Assembly: GCF_018143015.1 (NCBI RefSeq)
Contig: NC_054754.1
Span: forward strand, 23,114,758 to 23,178,757
Reading direction: 5' to 3'
Length of the DNA stretch: 64,000 nucleotides
Origin: Lytechinus variegatus
Lineage: Eukaryota > Echinodermata > Echinoidea > Temnopleuroida > Toxopneustidae
The stretch's first letter is position 1. Every line of letters starts with the position of its first letter. The position numbers and the translations under genes were made by a program. Below the pieces are notes generated by a model. It made no database searches and was not told the origin of the DNA. It saw only the letters and a program-made list of their open reading frames with translations. Below, piece by piece: positions 58,201 to 64,000 of this stretch.

Positions 58201-59602
58201 CTATCGCTATGCCCATGGTCGTCATCTGACAAATAAAGGAAAACATAAAGACATGAAAATGAGAAAGGCAGGAGTGTGATAAATAAGAGTTTTCAATAAT
58301 TGCAGAGTGATAAATGGAAAAACTTTGGGTCCCATCGGTGAAATGTCAATTTCTGAAAAGAAATGGGCAAATGGTTGCCAAGTGCCGCAGAGCTTTTCGT
58401 TAGGCGATTCCGTTCGATGGTCAGCTTTGCATGCCCAACCCTCATTTTTTTTTGTACTTCACTTGTTACTTTAATACTAGAGATATTTCTGTAAGATTAC
58501 TACTACAACTTCTGATATGAACTAAAAGGAGATACATGTATGAAACATCAAGCCCCCTAGGCAAAGTTCTGCATTTATTTTCCAGAGATGCCCTATCAAA
58601 ATAAATTAACAAGAGGAGTGCCTCTGGCAGTCTCACCTGCATTACAAAATTTAATATAGCAGCAGAGCTGACTTTGGAAACATCTATAGAATAATCATTC
58701 ACAAAAAAGAACACATTCATATGATAAAGTACTGTGTTCACTGACCCTAAATGACATTTGACCTTGAACGTGTGACCAAAGACTTGAGCAAGACGATCAG
58801 TGATACCTGATTACCTTACGCCTACATTTCATGAACTAGATCCAGAAACTTTCAAAGTTATGACTGCAATTCAACAAATACCCCAACAAGGCCACAGTTC
58901 ACTTACCTTGGTCATGTGACCTAAAACTCACGCAGGATGTGATTCTCTTTTATGGCAAGACAATAGGTGTTTCTTTAATGGGAAGGTTCACCCTGACAAA
59001 GTTTATTTTAAAAATAGCACATGAAAATGAAATGCAATTCATCACAAACCATTAAAAAGAGAAATTTATGCATTCTAACATATGGAGCAGCAGCTTGTAT
59101 ATGACGTCACATAAAAAATGTGAAATTCTAATAAAGGCCTGGTCACACCGCCCGAGCGTTGCTGGAGCGGTCGTGGAGCGGAGAGAAAAAGAAATCATCC
59201 CCGCTCGCTACTGTTCACCATTTTCGATTTCGATTGTTTTTTGTCTGTTTTTTTCGATTTTTTTACCCAATTTTGTGAGCGAAATTCGACCCTCTCACCC
59301 TACCGCTCCAACAACGTTCGGGCGGTGTAACCAGGCCTTAACTTTCTTGATCTTTAACAGATTTTCCTCAAACCTTCACCAATGTTTTTCAATCATTTTT
59401 TCAGCTATTTTAACAGCAAAGTTTTTGTCCTGGTGAACTTCTCCTTTAACTTACGAGAATGGTAATGCCAATGGAGTTCGGGCTTCTTCTGCTCTGGCTC
59501 GGGCTGGCTCGCTCTGACACGAGGTCCCCGTTCGACAAGTTCTGCCTCAAACCGCTTCAGAAGTTCTTTCATTTTCTCCGTACCAGCTATAGAACTTGCA
59601 TT
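36196..59602 (-). CDS. DROSHA: DROSHA, ribonuclease III of the Microprocessor (18 exons in window, 5' partial)
   Basis: Eighteen exons join in phase into 1176 aa that align with animal Drosha from shortly before the central domain to the C-terminus. In order (residues of this partial protein): linker and Ser/Asp/Glu-rich segment (1-90), central/platform domain with the LCKC cysteine motif and THGIRH-like zinc-ligand region (about 105-460), RNase IIIa with [10 protein letters not shown] and [15 protein letters not shown] (about 515-655), RNase IIIb with [11 protein letters not shown] and [16 protein letters not shown] (about 680-822), dsRBD with [12 protein letters not shown] (about 823-900), then a helical basic segment and a long Arg/Asp/Glu/Gly tail to 1176. 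The acidic metal-binding residues of both signature motifs are present, so the enzyme looks active. It cuts primary microRNA hairpins in the nucleus with DGCR8. The N-terminal exons (350 or more residues in vertebrates) are not in view. Drosha is known to regulate DGCR8 mRNA by hairpin cleavage. Confidence 0.95.
37497..37880 (+). mobile_element. TTAA-flanked MITE, 'AAATGCCAGTT' family, copy 1
   Basis: The left end TTAAAGGTAAATGCCAGTTT and the right end 'ggaatttctctttaa' are imperfect inverted repeats bounded by TTAA. Inside, GAGCGTCGGGCCCGACGCTC is a perfect palindrome near 37665-37684. It is in DROSHA intron w17-w18. Copies: 39843-40222, 35475-35800, 57235-57478 (-), and fragments at 17270 and 40310. 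Confidence 0.75.
38003..38085 (-). CDS. DROSHA: DROSHA exon w17
   Basis: Encodes (A)[17 protein letters not shown] and [10 protein letters not shown]. The acceptor is 'tttattcatctcag' and the donor GTAAAC. Confidence 0.93.
38528..38672 (-). CDS. DROSHA: DROSHA exon w16
   Basis: Encodes [29 protein letters not shown] and MKILADLVE, including the second RNase IIIb metal-site region. The donor GTGATA is weaker than the others. Confidence 0.92.
39120..39315. repeat. (ATT/ATC)n microsatellite
   Basis: Trinucleotide-rich low complexity in the DROSHA w15-w16 intron, about 70 bp from exon w15. Confidence 0.85.
39386..39491 (-). CDS. DROSHA: DROSHA exon w15, RNase IIIb signature
   Basis: Encodes [20 protein letters not shown] and [15 protein letters not shown]. 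The acceptor is 'cctctttgtcag' and the donor GTAAGT. Confidence 0.96.
39843..40222 (+). mobile_element. TTAA-type MITE, 'AAATGCCAGTT' family, copy 2
   Basis: Near-complete match to 37497-37880, including 'aatgaccaccaaagtgtctgtttgtata' in two blocks and 'taccagatctagatcctcga'. The right end is 'catttctctttaa'. It is in DROSHA intron w14-w15. Confidence 0.75.
40310..40395 (-). repeat. Inverted fragment of the same MITE family
   Basis: 'ggtggtcatttcattggatt', 'cacaaactcattttgaatc' and 'ggcatttacatg' are the reverse complement of the left end of 39843-40222, so the two form a potential foldback. Confidence 0.6.
40486..40622 (-). mobile_element. tRNA-derived SINE, head portion
   Basis: Read on the minus strand: 'gtggtctagtggttctgac', 'ggcgagagtc' and B-box-like GGGTTCAAATCG, then the body up to 'acccaggtgagg'. 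It is truncated in the body. Confidence 0.75.
41010..41113 (-). CDS. DROSHA: DROSHA exon w14, start of RNase IIIb
   Basis: Encodes [20 protein letters not shown] and [14 protein letters not shown], matching '[20 protein letters not shown]'. The donor is GTATGT. Confidence 0.94.
41588..41878 (+). mobile_element. tRNA-derived SINE
   Basis: 'agtggattagtctctggac', B-box GGGTTCAATTCCC, 'agccatggcgtaatttcc', 'acccaggtgaggtaaatggg', 'gcttagccgggtaatatagg' and an ATT-rich tail. It is about 95 bp from DROSHA exon w13. Confidence 0.85.
41972..42025 (-). CDS. DROSHA: DROSHA exon w13 (18 codons)
   Basis: Encodes [18 protein letters not shown], matching 'NTDRQLIETSPVLQ' between the two RNase III domains. 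The donor is GTAAGA. Confidence 0.9.
42450..42668 (-). CDS. DROSHA: DROSHA exon w12, RNase IIIa second metal site
   Basis: Encodes [40 protein letters not shown] and [10 protein letters not shown]. The donor is GTTAGT. Confidence 0.96.
42735..43410. repeat. (CAT/CAC/AAC)n trinucleotide microsatellite, ~670 bp
   Basis: On the + strand imperfect CATCATCACCAT units with a higher-order repeat of roughly 180-200 bp. The long poly-His, poly-Ile, poly-Asp and poly-Met frames here are artefacts. It lies in the DROSHA w11-w12 intron, ending about 10 bp from the w11 donor. Confidence 0.95.
43419..43639 (-). CDS. DROSHA: DROSHA exon w11, RNase IIIa signature
   Basis: Encodes [57 protein letters not shown] and LAK. 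The donor GTAAGA lies about 10 bp from a 650-bp microsatellite. Confidence 0.96.
44228..44502 (+). mobile_element. tRNA-derived SINE
   Basis: 'gtggtctagcgattaagac', B-box GGGTTCAATTCTC, 'gccatggcgtgttttcc', 'gcgccttgagcacctgac', tail 'gctttataaatcc' and (ATT)n. It is in DROSHA intron w10-w11. Confidence 0.85.
44579..44720 (-). CDS. DROSHA: DROSHA exon w10
   Basis: Encodes [29 protein letters not shown] and a basic stretch. The polypyrimidine tract of its acceptor is a C homopolymer ('ccccccatcatag'). The donor is GTACGT. Confidence 0.92.
44791..45495. mobile_element. Tc1/mariner-type MITE with Sleeping Beauty-like ends
   Basis: The left end is TACAGTCAAGGCCAGAAGTTT followed by ACATACACC. 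The right end, read in reverse, is TACAGTTGAGAGTAGAAGTT, and both arms share 'ttgccaaacat..aaatttact.tatct'. TA lies at both borders, as in Tc1/mariner insertions. 'GGAAGTTTACATACAC' is characteristic of the Tc1 ends known from fish. There is no transposase frame. It is in DROSHA intron w9-w10. Confidence 0.7.
46183..46290 (-). CDS. DROSHA: DROSHA exon w9
   Basis: Encodes [20 protein letters not shown] and [16 protein letters not shown], matching 'MMLPVLTHHIRYHQCL'. The donor is GTAAGT. Confidence 0.93.
46355..47500 (+). repeat. Tandem series of SINE heads
   Basis: Four or five copies of a tRNA-head-like segment (for example 'gttgtggcccagtagatact', 'ggactttgaaacaaggggtc', 'gggttcacatcccagccatgg', 'aatttccttcgg') recur at roughly 120-130 bp from about 46990 to 47430, each with 'agacacaaaattaatg..atgattccaacaatc' between. 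A degenerate head lies at 46360. It is in DROSHA intron w8-w9. Confidence 0.7.
46638..46803 (-). mobile_element. tRNA-derived SINE, truncated
   Basis: On the minus strand 'gttatggcccagtggattag', B-box GGGTTCGAATCCC, 'gccatggcgtaaattcc' and 'acccaggtgaggtgaatggg'. It stops in the body. Confidence 0.8.
47743..48003 (+). mobile_element. tRNA-derived SINE
   Basis: 'gtggtctagtggttctgac', B-box GGGTTCGAATCC, a full body and 'ataaatccagctatta' tail. It is closest to 15645-15902 and ends about 140 bp before DROSHA exon w8. Confidence 0.85.
48142..48349 (-). CDS. DROSHA: DROSHA exon w8
   Basis: Encodes [40 protein letters not shown] and GVDICQ. The acceptor is 'tttttcttccag' and the donor GTGTGT. 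Confidence 0.93.
48620..49440 (+). repeat. Diverged duplicate of 50350-50640, split by a MITE
   Basis: The outer parts (48620-48746 and 49284-49440) match 50350-50640: 'cattcactcttattttattt', 'gtccccaacttgc', 'acatgcttaaat', 'cttgaaaagttg' and 'catttacagattgaaag'. The centre is a TTAA element. Confidence 0.75.
48747..49283. mobile_element. TTAA MITE (AAGGACAAGTCCACCCC ends)
   Basis: It begins TTAAAGGACAAGTCCACCCC and ends 'ggcggacttgacctttaa', with arms of about 150 bp ('aaaatcggatgtaaaataag' against 'cttattttacatccgatttt'). TTAA lies at both borders, and the paralogous segment near 50484 has a single TTAA and no insertion. This is piggyBac-type target duplication; there is no transposase. 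Confidence 0.85.
49618..49776. mobile_element. Small foldback MITE
   Basis: 'gggcccattgcagaaagagttgca' (in two blocks) is mirrored by 'tgcaactctttctgcaagggac', with inner 'gcaatcaatcgcaa' against 'ttgcgattgatt'. It is in DROSHA intron w7-w8. Confidence 0.75.
49912..49985 (+). repeat. tRNA-like SINE head fragment
   Basis: 'gttgtggctcagtggataaa' and 'ccccggtttagtaccatgg' are A- and B-box-like, but the B box is degenerate and there is no cloverleaf closure. It lies next to DROSHA exon w7. Confidence 0.45.
50010..50134 (-). CDS. DROSHA: DROSHA exon w7
   Basis: Encodes [20 protein letters not shown] and [20 protein letters not shown], matching 'SSVRIDQLDREQFNPDV' and 'FPIIVHFGIRPAQLSYAGD'. The donor is GTGAGT. 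Confidence 0.95.
50158..51021 (+). repeat. Compound of GGGCCC..CTTACAAAGA elements
   Basis: It starts 'gggcccagtcttacaaag' and ends 'ctctttgtaagacagggcccag'. A unit with 'gtcctttgacaac', 'agagaag' and 'gaatgtatgaatgtacatcata' occurs three times (about 50246, 50643, 50842). Part of the interior is the duplicate of 48620-49440. Confidence 0.65.
51655..52792 (-). repeat. Composite repeat with DR1 motifs, copy C
   Basis: Reverse-complement copy of 14200-15308, with about six units and a GC-rich head ('gccgccgccgtcggaaaagc') at the 52.7-kb end. TGACCTTTGACCT, the complement of the DR1, occurs near 51873, 52188, 52347 and 52545. It is in the DROSHA w6-w7 intron. Confidence 0.8.
53209..53438 (-). 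CDS. DROSHA: DROSHA exon w6
   Basis: Encodes [36 protein letters not shown] and [18 protein letters not shown]. Its acceptor 'atttattcag' is the last unit of a (TTCA/TTTA)n microsatellite. The donor is GTAAAG. Confidence 0.95.
53439..53540. repeat. (AATG/AATA)n microsatellite at the w6 acceptor
   Basis: Imperfect tetranucleotide repeat of about 100 bp. On the transcribed strand it reads (TTCA/TTTA)n and runs directly into the AG of exon w6. Confidence 0.9.
53541..53672 (-). mobile_element. SINE tail and body fragment
   Basis: On the minus strand 'aggaagtaattcctcaaaaacctgtgagc' (two blocks), 'cttagccaggg' and 'tatataaatcctatatt', a SINE 3' half like that at 44228-44502. The head is absent. 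Confidence 0.7.
54017..54098 (-). CDS. DROSHA: DROSHA exon w5
   Basis: Encodes [20 protein letters not shown] and LWDFDFK, matching 'NFCVKGLELFSLFLFRDILELYDW'-type sequence. The donor is GTAAGT. Confidence 0.92.
54310..55036. mobile_element. Possible DNA element with AATTTCGCG ends carrying a GC-rich insert
   Basis: The left end has 'tactgtaaacgctgttaatt' and 'ttcgcaggattaatttttcgcg'. The right end has 'gaaatacgcgaaaatttcc' and 'gtgaaaatttttcagta', roughly inverted. Between them lies the GC-rich stretch 54558-54660. The borders are not certain. Confidence 0.45.
54558..54660 (+). other. GC-rich exon-like / hairpin segment
   Basis: It follows an acceptor-like 'tcttttctttgcag' and is followed by a donor-like 'cagcggGTAAGG'. 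Its composition is about 70% GC against an AT-rich surround. GCTGCTCGG pairs with CCGAGCAGC and GCTGGCC with GGCCGGC around a short loop. Frames are open (for example [20 protein letters not shown]), but no family is recognised. It may be a captured exon fragment. Confidence 0.35.
55081..55534 (-). mobile_element. TTAA MITE (AGGGGAAGTTCACCCTG end), truncated
   Basis: On the minus strand it starts TTAAAGGGGAAGTTCACCCTG (split by the field limit) and shares its first ~100 bp with 58975-59449. The other end is cut near 55081. Its TTAA lies about 22 bp inside the intron after DROSHA exon w4. Confidence 0.65.
55556..55714 (-). CDS. DROSHA: DROSHA exon w4
   Basis: Encodes [20 protein letters not shown] and [21 protein letters not shown]. 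The acceptor is 'gtttcttactgtag' and the donor GTAAAC. Confidence 0.92.
56355..56522 (-). CDS. DROSHA: DROSHA exon w3, cysteine motif
   Basis: Encodes [40 protein letters not shown] and [12 protein letters not shown]. The donor is GTGAGT. Confidence 0.95.
56690..56833 (-). mobile_element. tRNA-derived SINE, second family
   Basis: On the minus strand 'gcgcgatagctcagtcggca' and 'ccaaggttcgattcccac' are clear A and B boxes, followed by 'gcgctagtgccctttggtaa'. The acceptor-stem ends do not pair and the body continues, so it is a SINE rather than a tRNA gene. It is in DROSHA intron w2-w3. Confidence 0.7.
56848..57052. mobile_element. MITE with AACATTTGCTCC ends
   Basis: Left 'aacatttgctccagtga' and right 'tcgcaggagcaaatgtt' are inverted. 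The body has 'accctacatgtagg' and 'cctatcataaacctaacat'. Related ends occur near 10170, 10795 and 29140. Confidence 0.55.
57235..57478 (-). mobile_element. 'AAATGCCAGTT' family MITE, diverged inverted copy
   Basis: The reverse complement follows 37497-37880 in order ('atctagatctggtac', 'tttgtgaaatca', 'gtgggacagtgtat', 'attaccacaactag', 'atttatctttaatg'). Confidence 0.6.
57590..57945 (+). repeat. Dispersed AT-rich repeat, copy 2
   Basis: Block-by-block match to 1-365 in the same orientation, ending at 'gggtctgacatgcactc'. It is in DROSHA intron w2-w3, about 120 bp from exon w2. Confidence 0.6.
58062..58225 (-). CDS. DROSHA: DROSHA exon w2, Ser/Asp-rich linker
   Basis: Encodes [20 protein letters not shown], then [21 protein letters not shown], equivalent to the acidic linker and 'LWYNDPGQ' of vertebrates. 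The acceptor is 'ttatttgtcag' and the donor GTTAGT. Confidence 0.9.
58609..58940 (-). repeat. Composite repeat with DR1 motifs, partial copy D
   Basis: It has the tail 'gagtgcctctggcagtctcacctgcat' (two blocks) and one to two diverged units ('aaatgacatttgaccttgaacg'). It lacks the GC-rich head. Confidence 0.65.
58975..59449. mobile_element. TTAA MITE adjoining the DROSHA w1 donor
   Basis: TTAA at 58975-58978 and 59446-59449 bound an element with ends 'tgggaaggttcaccctg' and 'ctggtgaacttctcct'. It is interrupted by the palindromic MITE at 59133-59339. It belongs to the family of 55081-55534. Confidence 0.75.
59133..59339. mobile_element. Palindromic MITE nested in a TTAA MITE
   Basis: The ends AGGCCTGGTCACACCGCCCG and 'cgggcggtgtaaccaggcct' are inverted; it is a second copy of 16183-16352. 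Confidence 0.8.
59455..59602 (-). CDS. DROSHA: DROSHA exon w1
   Basis: Encodes [21 protein letters not shown] and onward, matching the 'GTSRLRDLYDKFEEEL' segment of vertebrate Drosha. The acceptor is 'ttctgtcacgcag'; the donor GTAAGT has its T at +6 supplied by a transposon TTAA. Confidence 0.8.
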
Positions 59603-59636
59603 CTGCGTGACAGAAAACAAGAAACAACATCAGGGC

Positions 59637-59835
59637 CCCCGCCTTACAAAGAGTTACGATTGATCCAATTGTTGTAACTCTATGGAAATCCATCAGTGTC
59701 ATTAATTTTTCTTTAGGACATTTGCACAATGTCCTTTGTAAACAAAGAGAAGCACAGTGAATATTCAAGAAAACAATGAATGTATGAATAGACATCACAC
59801 TAATTTCAAACAAACATGCATAATTCATGGATAAA
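59637..59835 (+). repeat. GGGCCC..CTTACAAAGA element fragment
   Basis: 'ggcccccgccttacaaagag', 'ttgcacaatgtcctttgt' and 'aacaatgaatgtatgaatag' match 50158 onward. It lies 35 bp upstream of DROSHA exon w1. Confidence 0.6.
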
Positions 59836-59959
59836 GACTATTAGTCCAGGATAGAAGAGGCATAACCTTGTTTTTTCATATATACAATATTTTTTTAAGG
59901 TTTCTTGTCAATTCGAGGGTGCTGATTCCGTATCTGAATGATGCCACACGTGTAACCTT

Positions 59960-60171
59960 GAGCATTTTCCGCAAATTGGCAAAATCCAATATGGGCGCCA
60001 AAATATGCAAATTACCCATGAAAATCCTAAAATTGTCCGCACATTGGCTATGAAATGCATGAAATCGTGTGGCAGGAGTGAAATACTCTCTGAAAAAATA
60101 ACTTTTGGTAAAATATTTATTTTTCTGATATTCAAAATGGCCGCCAAAGGCCCTTGTATATTCTATTATGT
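59960..60171 (+). repeat. ~185-bp tandem array, left part
   Basis: 'gatattcaaaatggccgcca' and 'aaaggcccttgtatattcta' are the same unit seen at 63215, 63403, 63588, 63777 and 63920. The array is interrupted by the LINE that follows. Confidence 0.6.
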
Positions 60172-62497
60172 ACAACCAACAAGAATAACAAACACGTCTG
60201 CTACCCTTATCGATAACATTTTCTGCAATGTTCATCCTTTACCAGAATCTGGTATAGTCATTTCTGATCTTTCAGATCATTTTCCTGTATATTGTAGAAT
60301 GGCTTTGCTTATGCGTCCATTTATTGATACTACAAATAAACGGTCTCGGGTAAATAGCCCTGAAAACATTGCCAAGTTTAAGAATGCTTTAATGGCAACT
60401 ACATGGGATGATGTCCTCTGAGATCATGATGTAGATAGTTCATTTAATACTTTTTTTGATAAATTCATGCTATTGTATAATTATAATGTCCCATTTCGAT
60501 CTGTGGACCGTCCTAGTCATAAGAAATTGCCTAAAATGCCATGGATTACGAATTCTTTACTGAGATCAATTAATAAGAAAAATAGACTTTTTCACAAATA
60601 TAAAGTTAGTAAATGTGAAAATTCACGAAGAAAATATTCCAGTTATAGAAATATCCTCACTTCACTATTGCGCACTGCTAAACGAGAATATTATGCTAAT
60701 CGATTAAAGGTTGCGTGTAATGACATTAAGGCGACATGGAAGGTCATTAATAGCTTATTCAAAGGAAAGCAAAAAGTGTCCAATATAAATGAGTTGGAGG
60801 TTGATGGCAACTTGATCAATGATCAAAAGATTATTGTGGAGAAATTTAATACTTATTTTTGTAATATTGGCCCTAATTTGTCAAGGGAAATACCAGACTT
60901 TCAACAACACTTTCGTCATTATCTTAAGTCACCTAACAAGCAAAGTATTTTCCTTCTGCCCATAAAAGAGAAGGAACTTCTTGATTTAATAGGTGCCTTA
61001 AAGAAAGGGAAAAGCCCAGGGTGTGATAGTATTGGAAATGGTTTAATTAAGGATGTTGTTGATGGCATATTGAAACCTCTTGCTCACATCTTTAACCTGT
61101 CTTTGTTAAATGGGGCTGTGCCTTTGAGGATGAAAATTGCTAAAGTAGTGCCTGTATTTAAAAAAGGGAATGCAAAATTATTCACAAATTATCGTCCAAT
61201 TTCTCTATTAACAACCTTTTCTACGCTTTTGGAAAAGCTAGTATACATACGAACTGTAAAGTTTTTGAATGAGAGTAAGGTGTTCTCTCAATTCCAATTC
61301 GGTTTCAGAGAAAAACATACCACAAGCCACGCTGTTTTGCATTTTGTTAATAAAATTGCAAATGCCCTTGATAACCACACCCACACGATTGGAATTTTTC
61401 TGGACTACTCTAAGGCATTTGATACTGTAGATCATAATATTCTGTTGAGTAAACTGGAATATTACGGAATGAGAGGCACAGCCCTTAACTGGTTCAGAAG
61501 TTATTTGGCAGGGAGGAAACAGTTTGTTTCTTTAAATGGTGTGGATTCGGAATTGCATAGTGTAACATGTGGTGTCCCTCAGGGATCACTTTTAGGACCC
61601 CTCTTGTTTATATTGTATATTAATGACTTCCAGTATTCATCTAAACTGCTATCTTTTTTACTTTTTGCGGATGATTCCAATATATTTTTTTCCCATAAAG
61701 ATCCTCAATATCTCCTGAATACCGTCAATATTGAGTTGCAAAAAGTAACAACCTGGATTCATGCAAACAAATTGTCCCTCAATCTCAAGAAGACTAATTA
61801 CATGTTATTTAGCAACACAATCAAAACTCTGCCTGGTTATATCTCTTTTGATGGTGTATTAATTGACAGAGTGGTTACAACTAAATTTCTTGGTCTTCAT
61901 ATTGATGAGAATCTAAACTGGAAAACCCATATCAACATATTATGTAAGCTGTTGTCAAAGAATGTAGGTGTTCTAAACAGGTTTAAATTGTATCTCCCAA
62001 CACATATTCTGAAAATTATATATTCAACTTTGATTCTTCCTTACATAAATTATGGGATCCTTGCATGGGGTAACTCTCTTAAGACACAGCTGAATAAATT
62101 ATTTCTGGTCCAAAAGAGAGCTATACGAGCGGTTAGTAATGCTGACTTTCTAGCTCACACTTCTCCTTTGTTTTATGAACATCATGTTTTGAAGTTGGAA
62201 GATGTTTATCTTCTGCAGTTGGGGTCGCTCATGTATAATTTTCATAGAGGTGATTTGCCATTGACGTTAACACATTTATTTCATAGGAACAACCAATTTC
62301 ATAATTACCCGACAAGAAATGCTACTGCACTGCGTATTCCTCATGCAAGGACAATGTTTGCTCAGAAAACACTGATCTGTACAGGGCCAAAGTTATGGAA
62401 TTCTTTGAACTCCAACATTACCGGGTCTGTTAGTATTTCTGTTTTTAAAAGGAAATTGAAACTTTTATTTTTGAATAAGTACATTTATGATGTATAA
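60172..62497 (+). pseudogene. LINE ORF2: endonuclease C-terminus and reverse transcriptase
   Basis: A single reading frame runs from the truncated 5' end to the stop at 62497 and is broken by one in-frame TGA at 60419-60421, after which the same frame continues for 692 codons. The RT motifs are complete and in order: KKGKSPGCDSIGN, NYRPISLLTTFS, FQFGFREKHTTSHA, LDYSKAFDTVDHNILL, GVPQGSLLGPLLFILYINDF, LLFADDSNIF (catalytic FADD) and FLGLHIDENLNW. With a single stop in more than 2.3 kb the copy is young. It is too short at the 5' end to be autonomous. Confidence 0.9.
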
Positions 62498-63060
62498 TTG
62501 TTCTTTTAAATACATGCAGAACTATGTGATTAGCAATATCAATTTTGTAAAATGTCTTGACCAACTGGTACATGTGCTCCTATCATTAAGTACTAGTAGT
62601 CATTTCAATTGTATTTTTGTTACAAATCTCTTATCTCTTGCCATTTTCTATCTTGTAACTTCGTGCTCCCCCCTGTTTTTCTATCTTTTTGTCTATCTAT
62701 CTATTTTTTTTATATACCTACTTTTTTCAACATATCCATTATTTTTCTGTAAATAGTTTTTAACCACATATGTATCCCTGTATTTTTTTTTTTTTTTTTT
62801 TTTAGTATTATCAACCAGTTTAGCTAGAATCAAGTTTTGCTTTAAACAAACAAATAATGTATTGTTTCAATACTGAGGGACCGTATAACAAGCCTGGCTT
62901 CCAAAGGTCTCCTCGTCTTCCTCGTCTTTATATTACTTTCCTTTAATTATCGATGTTTGTTGCTTTTTAACGTTTTGGACATATGTGTTAGCATATTATT
63001 GTACAAGTATCTTGTTATATCTTACTTTTTCGAGGAGGATCAATAAAGTTCAAAGTTCAA
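60172..63060 (+). mobile_element. 5'-truncated LINE (CR1/L2/Jockey-like group)
   Basis: It begins in the C-terminal part of an endonuclease domain (ATLIDNIF, then ISDLSDHFPV, about 60190-60290), continues into reverse transcriptase, and ends 'caataaagttcaaagttcaa', a short 3' direct repeat like the tails of CR1/L2-type elements. It is not preceded by a full 5' end. It is antisense to DROSHA. The clade assignment rests on motif style only. Confidence 0.85.
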
Positions 63061-64000
63061 TATGAATAGAGAAAACTAATTTTCACAAAAATTATCACTT
63101 GTGATAATAGTGCAAAAAATCGCGATGTATGAACGAAGTAATATATGCAATTCATAATTACTAACGAGATGCATCATTTATTATGTCATATTTGAGAACA
63201 TTTCTGTATTTTGATATCTAAAATAGCCGCCACTGGCCCAAAGAGTATTGCGTACAATGGCGATGGGGCCAACAAATTCGCAAGAGTGATCACTAAAATG
63301 CATATTATTAAGATTAAACAAGTGGAATACTGACTAAAAACATAATTGTTATCGAAATATATTATTAATATGCCATTTATGTGATGAATGTTTTATTTTG
63401 ATATTCAAAATGGCTGCCAAAGGCCCTAAAACTATTATGCACAATGAGAAAGAGGAGCAAAGAAATCACAAGAGAGAGCACTAAAATGCATACCTATGTG
63501 ATAAATTAATGGGATACTGTCTAAAAACATATTTTATAACGAAATATATCATTTAGGTTTCAAGTTTGTGTTAAATACTGTATTTTGACTTTCAAAATGG
63601 CCGCCATATACATTAACAGTATTATGTATAATGCAAAGTGGGAAACCAATATTCACAGGAGTGAGCACCATAAATGCACGTAATAGTGATCTATGAGTAA
63701 AATATTGTCTGAAAGCAAAATTTCTATTAAGATATATCATTTATTCTGCCAGTTAGGTGATAAATACTGTTATTGGAAAGTCAAAATAGCCGCTACAGAC
63801 CCTTGTGGCTTTGCTTGGCCAAATGTTGACGTACGAGTGAAATATTGTCTGAAAACATGATTTATAACAAAATATATCATATCTTATGTAATTTAGGTGA
63901 TAAAAACTGTATTTCAACATTCAAAATGGCTGCCATATGCCCATTTTGTGAACATTGTTTATCTCCACTCAAATTGTATATTGTACGATAAGGGCCTATG
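63061..64000 (+). repeat. ~185-bp tandem array, right part
   Basis: Units centred on 'ttcaaaatggccgcca' at about 63218, 63406, 63591, 63780 and 63923 give spacings of about 188, 185, 189 and 143 bp, with 'gtgataaatactgtatttt' and 'actgtctaaaaacat' between. Several short frames cross it; none is credible as a gene. Confidence 0.7.

Noticed and set aside
59876-60235. 119-codon minus-strand frame upstream of DROSHA exon w1
   Set aside because: It spans the tandem array and the LINE junction, so it cannot be an ancient DROSHA N-terminal exon.
1-64000. Endogenous retrovirus, LTR element or Polinton
   Set aside because: No paired LTRs, gag, integrase, capsid or viral polymerase motifs seen; the only polymerase is the LINE reverse transcriptase.

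Overview
The window is animal nuclear DNA: three genes whose exons are joined by consensus GT/AG sites, with repeat-filled introns and intergenic DNA. The protein content (an animal Drosha, an HMCES-type SRAP protein) and the dense tRNA-derived SINEs and TTAA/TIR miniature elements suggest an invertebrate deuterostome, most probably an echinoderm such as a sea urchin. The species assignment is inference.

Layout. 1-5100: repeats only (a dispersed repeat also found near 57.6 kb, a CGCGCTTCGCG-rich block folded into an inverted repeat, C-rich degenerate repeats) and a CpG-rich stretch before the first gene. 5832-16064 (+): a 7-exon short-chain dehydrogenase/reductase resembling retinol dehydrogenases, with an unusual acidic N-terminal extension. 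16.1-22.07 kb: 3'UTR, miniature elements and a composite repeat carrying DR1 motifs. 22076-30804 (+): a 7-exon HMCES gene whose first intron holds two very large palindromes. 30.8-36.2 kb: convergent intergenic space with more foldback elements. 36196-59602 (-): eighteen exons of DROSHA, from just upstream of the central domain to the stop codon; the N-terminal exons lie beyond the window or were not found. The last exon encodes the dsRBD followed by a roughly 250-residue Arg/Asp/Glu/Gly tail. 59.6-64 kb: an intron or upstream part of DROSHA with a 5'-truncated LINE inserted in a tandem array of about 185-bp units.

All three gene models were built by hand from splice sites and reading phase. 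Each sums to an exact multiple of three: 1218 nt (405 aa), 1293 nt (430 aa) and 3531 nt (1176 aa, partial). The genes do not form an obvious pathway: SDR is metabolic, HMCES protects abasic sites in DNA, and DROSHA is the nuclear RNase III that starts microRNA processing. HMCES and DROSHA are convergent; SDR and HMCES are co-directional.

No clearly new multi-gene system was found. The most interesting points are the mixed-charge C-terminal tail of DROSHA, the acidic N-terminal fusion on the SDR, transposons and microsatellites sitting directly on splice sites, a paralogous empty site proving TTAA targeting, long palindromes in HMCES intron 1, and composite repeats that spread perfect DR1 nuclear-receptor half-site pairs.
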